Below, piece after piece: positions 6,652 through 8,486 of a stretch of DNA of 8,486 nucleotides. The number at the start of each line of letters is the position of its first letter. Positions within the stretch are counted from its first letter, which is position 1. Both the position numbers and the translations under genes were made by a program. The DNA is taken from positions 1 through 8,486 of the forward strand of contig CANQHS010000036.1 of assembly GCA_947623795.1 (NCBI GenBank). Reading direction: 5' to 3'. Below the pieces are notes generated by a model. The model did no database searches, was not told the origin of the DNA, and was given only the letters and a program-made list of their open reading frames with translations. The DNA comes from an uncultured Clostridia bacterium (GTDB lineage Bacteria; Bacillota; Clostridia; Christensenellales; UBA1242).

Positions 6652-6778
6652 ATACGCTCGACTTCGTGTCGGCACATGTCATTCTGAGCTCGTCGAAGAA
6701 TCTGCCGACACTCCGCTCGGTATGACAGGGGAATGCGTTTTCTGTTTGGGAGATGCTTCGACTTTGCTCAGCATGACA
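6646..6778 (+). repeat. Interspersed palindromic repeat, copy 2
   Basis: Two pairs of complementary arms interleave. Arm B GTGTCGGCA (6666-6674) pairs perfectly with TGCCGACAC (6703-6711). Arm A TGTCATTCTGAGC (6677-6689) pairs with GCTCGGTATGACA (6715-6727) at 11 of 13 positions. A third arm, GCTCAGCATGACA (6766-6778), can also pair with arm A. The GGGATACGCTCGAC box (6649-6662) matches the box in copies 1 and 3. The order B-A-B'-A' means both stems can form together only as a pseudoknot; otherwise they compete. Confidence 0.8.
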
Positions 6779-6810
6779 AAAAGCGGCGAAAAGCCGTTTT
6801 TTGTTTTTTT
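6778..6810 (+). terminator. Intrinsic terminator after tilS
   Basis: CGGC (6784-6787) pairs with GCCG (6793-6796) around the loop GAAAA. One G-T wobble and five A-T pairs extend the stem to 10 bp (6778-6787 with 6793-6802). After one G, seven more T residues follow (6804-6810). The 5' arm begins on the last base of the interspersed repeat's third arm. Confidence 0.88.
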
Positions 6811-6839
6811 ATTTAATATAAAATAAAGTGTAAAATCAA

Positions 6840-6868
6840 TTGACATTTATTTTTTTTCATTGTATTAT
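6840..6868 (+). promoter_or_regulatory. Sigma A promoter of the leucine-rich-repeat surface protein gene
   Basis: A perfect -35 box TTGACA (6840-6845) and TATTAT (6863-6868) are 17 bp apart. Transcription should start near 6875, giving a leader of about 60 bases. The T-rich gap between the boxes is typical of strong Firmicute promoters. Confidence 0.85.
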
Positions 6869-6935
6869 AGTTCTAACTACGAACTCTATGCGCTTTTTTA
6901 TGCGTTTGCAAAAAGCCTATTTATAAGGAGAAGCT
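6869..6935 (+). promoter_or_regulatory. Leader of the surface protein gene with two inverted repeats
   Basis: AGTTC (6869-6873) and GAACT (6881-6885) form an inverted repeat that spans the expected transcription start and abuts the -10 box, a place where a repressor could bind. GCTTTTT (6892-6898) and AAAAAGC (6910-6916) form a leader hairpin. TATGCG occurs twice, 12 bp apart (6887-6892 and 6899-6904). AAGGAG (6925-6930) is a strong ribosome binding site 5 bases before the ATG. No known riboswitch fold is recognised. Confidence 0.4.
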
Positions 6936-8372
6936 ATGAACACTAAAAGTAAGATAGTGTTGGGCATTAGTGTGGCGTGTTTAGTGTTGTCAATCGCGAT
7001 CTTGGCGGTTGTCTCCATCTGGGCATCAACCCGCCAAACAATCACTTCCGACATAAACATCTCGTATGTTGCGATGGAAGTGCGCGGCTCCGCCTCCGCC
7101 CGCTGGAAAATTGGCGAACTTGGCGATTGGCGGTATATGACGGTTAACGGCGCAGCAGACGGCGACACCGAACTTCGATTTGAAGATGACGAACTCACAA
7201 ACGCCGTCCTTAAACCTACCCAAAACACAATCAAATTGTCTAGCGAAAATAACTTTGTTGTTTTTGAATATATTTTCACAAATGATTTGGACAAAAGCTA
7301 TGTTGTGGACCTCATAAATAAATCCACCTCAAGCAGCGACTCAAATTTTTTAATCTTTTCCGTTTCAACGGATGAACGAATTGTATCCAATTTCGAACAA
7401 TCAATCAATTCCACTTTCACCGATTGGCAGGTCAGCACCGTCCAACCAAACGGCACCCACTATGTCTATTTGCTCGCTCATATCCAAGATGTTTCAAAAA
7501 ATGCAAACTACGATGGCTCGCTTAGCTTCACCCTCGATGGTCAAGACTATTCCGAATATTTCGAATTCGCCGGCGGCACAATCACAGCCGTTAACGAAAA
7601 TCTTTCCACCATCCGCGTTCCATCCAAAATTAACGATCAAAGTGTAACCACAATTGCATCAAACGCATTTGCAAACGCCACCAACCTCACCGAACTCATA
7701 ATTCCAGATAGCGTAACCTCAATTGGTGCGCGCGCCCTTAGCAATAGTTTAACCAAACTCAAATACATCCAAATCCCATTCGTCGGCGGTGTCAAAACGG
7801 GTGGCACATCTTCTAACGCATTCTTTGCTTACATCTTTGGCGCAACTTCTAATAGCGGCCAAAATTCATATGTTTCAACCAGCCTAACGAATGTGGTTGT
7901 GTCTGGTGGAAATATCCCAGACTATGCATTCTACAATTGTATTAGATTAACGAGCATAACACTTCTAAATGATGCAACAAGCATAGGGGAAAGAGCATTC
8001 TATTATTGTAGCGGATTAACAAGCATAACAATTCCAAGCACTGTAACAAGCATAGGGGATTCTGCATTCCGCGGTTGTTACGGATTAACAAGCATAACCA
8101 TTCCAAGCAAGGTAACAAGCATAGGGGAGGGAGCATTCTTTGCTTGTAACGGATTAACATCAATCACGATAGACAGTCCAGACATATATAAGGCATTGAC
8201 TAGCACTTCAATAACCACTTGTGGCGGTATATTGAGTTATATTGGGAGCGGGGAGAAAGTTTATGTGTTGTCATCGGTTGTTAGTTCAACAACAAACACA
8301 TATATAAACAGCACATCATGGTACTCCAGCAAGACAACCAGTGGCAACTATACAGTGTTCACGAAAAAATAG
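6936..8372 (+). CDS. Exported or membrane-anchored protein with BspA-type leucine-rich repeats
   Basis: A 478-residue surface protein. Residues 1-6 are basic, followed by a hydrophobic span (about 7-29) that is either a signal peptide or a membrane anchor; Ala30 is a possible cleavage point. Residues about 35-205 are Ser/Thr/Asn-rich with alternating beta-like strands and match no domain I can name. A TasA/camelysin-like beta sandwich is possible but unproven. BspA-type repeats (LRR_5 style, 23 residues) occur at about 222-282 and 318-412. They are split by a GGTSSNAFFAYIFGATSN segment that is common in this family. The pattern is AF-x2-C-x2-LTSITIP-x2-VTSIG. The tail (413-478) has no LPXTG motif or membrane segment. 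Such proteins bind host or surface ligands in some bacteria; the ligand here is unknown. It has its own strong promoter and lies between interspersed repeats, which fits accessory gene content. Confidence 0.85.
   Translation: MNTKSKIVLGISVACLVLSIAILAVVSIWASTRQTITSDINISYVAMEVRGSASARWKIGELGDWRYMTVNGAADGDTELRFEDDELTNAVLKPTQNTIKLSSENNFVVFEYIFTNDLDKSYVVDLINKSTSSSDSNFLIFSVSTDERIVSNFEQSINSTFTDWQVSTVQPNGTHYVYLLAHIQDVSKNANYDGSLSFTLDGQDYSEYFEFAGGTITAVNENLSTIRVPSKINDQSVTTIASNAFANATNLTELIIPDSVTSIGARALSNSLTKLKYIQIPFVGGVKTGGTSSNAFFAYIFGATSNSGQNSYVSTSLTNVVVSGGNIPDYAFYNCIRLTSITLLNDATSIGERAFYYCSGLTSITIPSTVTSIGDSAFRGCYGLTSITIPSKVTSIGEGAFFACNGLTSITIDSPDIYKALTSTSITTCGGILSYIGSGEKVYVLSSVVSSTTNTYINSTSWYSSKTTSGNYTVFTKK
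7926..8165 (+). repeat. In-frame 69-bp tandem repeats coding for the LRR array
   Basis: Three full units (7926-7994, 7995-8063, 8064-8132), each starting GCATTC, and a partial fourth (8133 to about 8165) are 69 bp, i.e. 23 codons, each. Units 2 and 3 match at 55 of 69 bases by my count. Conserved codons are identical down to the third base, while six of the seven differing codons change the amino acid. The same motif TSIG is spelled with other codons in the earlier repeat near 7716-7727. Confidence 0.9.
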
Positions 8373-8376
8373 AATA

Positions 8377-8477
8377 TGTCATTCTGAGTGGAGTGCCAGT
8401 GAGATACGTTCGACTCGCTAAAGCTCACTCAGTATGACATCACTGGCACGGAATCGAAGAATCTCTACCATATGACA
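8377..8477 (+). repeat. Interspersed palindromic repeat, copy 3 (may continue past the window)
   Basis: It starts 4 bp after the TAG of the surface protein gene. Arm A TGTCATTCTGAGTG (8377-8390) pairs with CACTCAGTATGACA (8426-8439), with one mismatch in 14. Arm B GTGCCAGTGA (8393-8402) pairs perfectly with TCACTGGCAC (8440-8449). The order A-B-A'-B' again interleaves the stems. The GAGATACGTTCGAC box lies at 8401-8414, and a further degenerate arm CATATGACA ends at 8477. No T-rich terminator follows within the window, so this structure may form the mRNA 3' end. Confidence 0.8.
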
Positions 8478-8486
8478 AAAATAAGG

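Noticed and set aside
6528..6725. 65-codon open frame after tilS
   Set aside because: It runs through inverted repeats and the interspersed repeat, has no ribosome binding site, and its end is the familiar translation of this repeat type.
6966..6982. Lipoprotein signal (Cys15) in the surface protein
   Set aside because: The residues before Cys15 are a poor lipobox, and the hydrophobic helix continues well beyond it.
7942..8163. Leu/Cys-rich minus-strand open frame
   Set aside because: It is the complement of the 69-bp coding repeats; its own repetitive pattern is a by-product.
7926..8165. CRISPR-like array
   Set aside because: The repeats are contiguous 69-bp coding units in frame with the LRR protein, with no unique spacers.

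Overview
The window looks like a chromosomal segment of an AT-rich, endospore-forming Firmicute, probably an uncultured gut-type clostridial lineage. Three things point there. The ribosomal block order is rpsK-rpsD-rpoA-rplQ, with rpsD inside the cluster as in Clostridia. A recognisable SpoIIE is present, which is specific to endospore formers. SpoIIE is followed by TilS, a pairing also seen in the Bacillus spoIIE-yabS-yabT-tilS region. The lineage below class level is inference.

Layout. Positions 1-2444 are the 3' end of a large ribosomal protein operon: rpsK (5' end outside the window), rpsD, rpoA and rplQ, with 8-14 bp gaps and good Shine-Dalgarno (SD) sites. A strong terminator (2443-2470) follows, then a very AT-rich spacer with a second terminator (2564-2592). 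spoIIE (2651-4930) starts without any visible SD site. A palindromic interspersed repeat (4928-5031) begins on the spoIIE stop codon. tilS (5161-6504) has its own near-consensus vegetative promoter and a very short leader. The 431-bp gap after tilS holds nested inverted repeats, a second copy of the interspersed repeat, a terminator (6778-6810) and a strong promoter (6840-6868). That promoter drives a 478-residue exported or membrane-anchored surface protein with BspA-type leucine-rich repeats (6936-8372). A third copy of the interspersed repeat follows, 4 bp after its stop codon, at the window edge.

How the genes fit together. The first block makes 30S and 50S ribosomal proteins and the RNA polymerase alpha subunit, i.e. 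growth-linked core machinery. SpoIIE is the membrane phosphatase that activates sigma F in the forespore. TilS modifies the tRNA-Ile2 anticodon and is essential for AUA decoding in most bacteria. Terminators and separate promoters isolate these units, so the neighbourhood is a positional relic rather than one operon. The last gene is accessory surface biology.

Most worth a second look: (i) the interspersed repeats, whose two pairs of complementary arms interleave and whose second stem differs in sequence between copies while staying complementary; (ii) the 69-bp repeats in the surface gene, which differ almost only at amino-acid-changing positions; (iii) an enlarged ribosomal protein L17; (iv) the SD-less spoIIE. 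I did not find a clearly new multi-gene system in this window.
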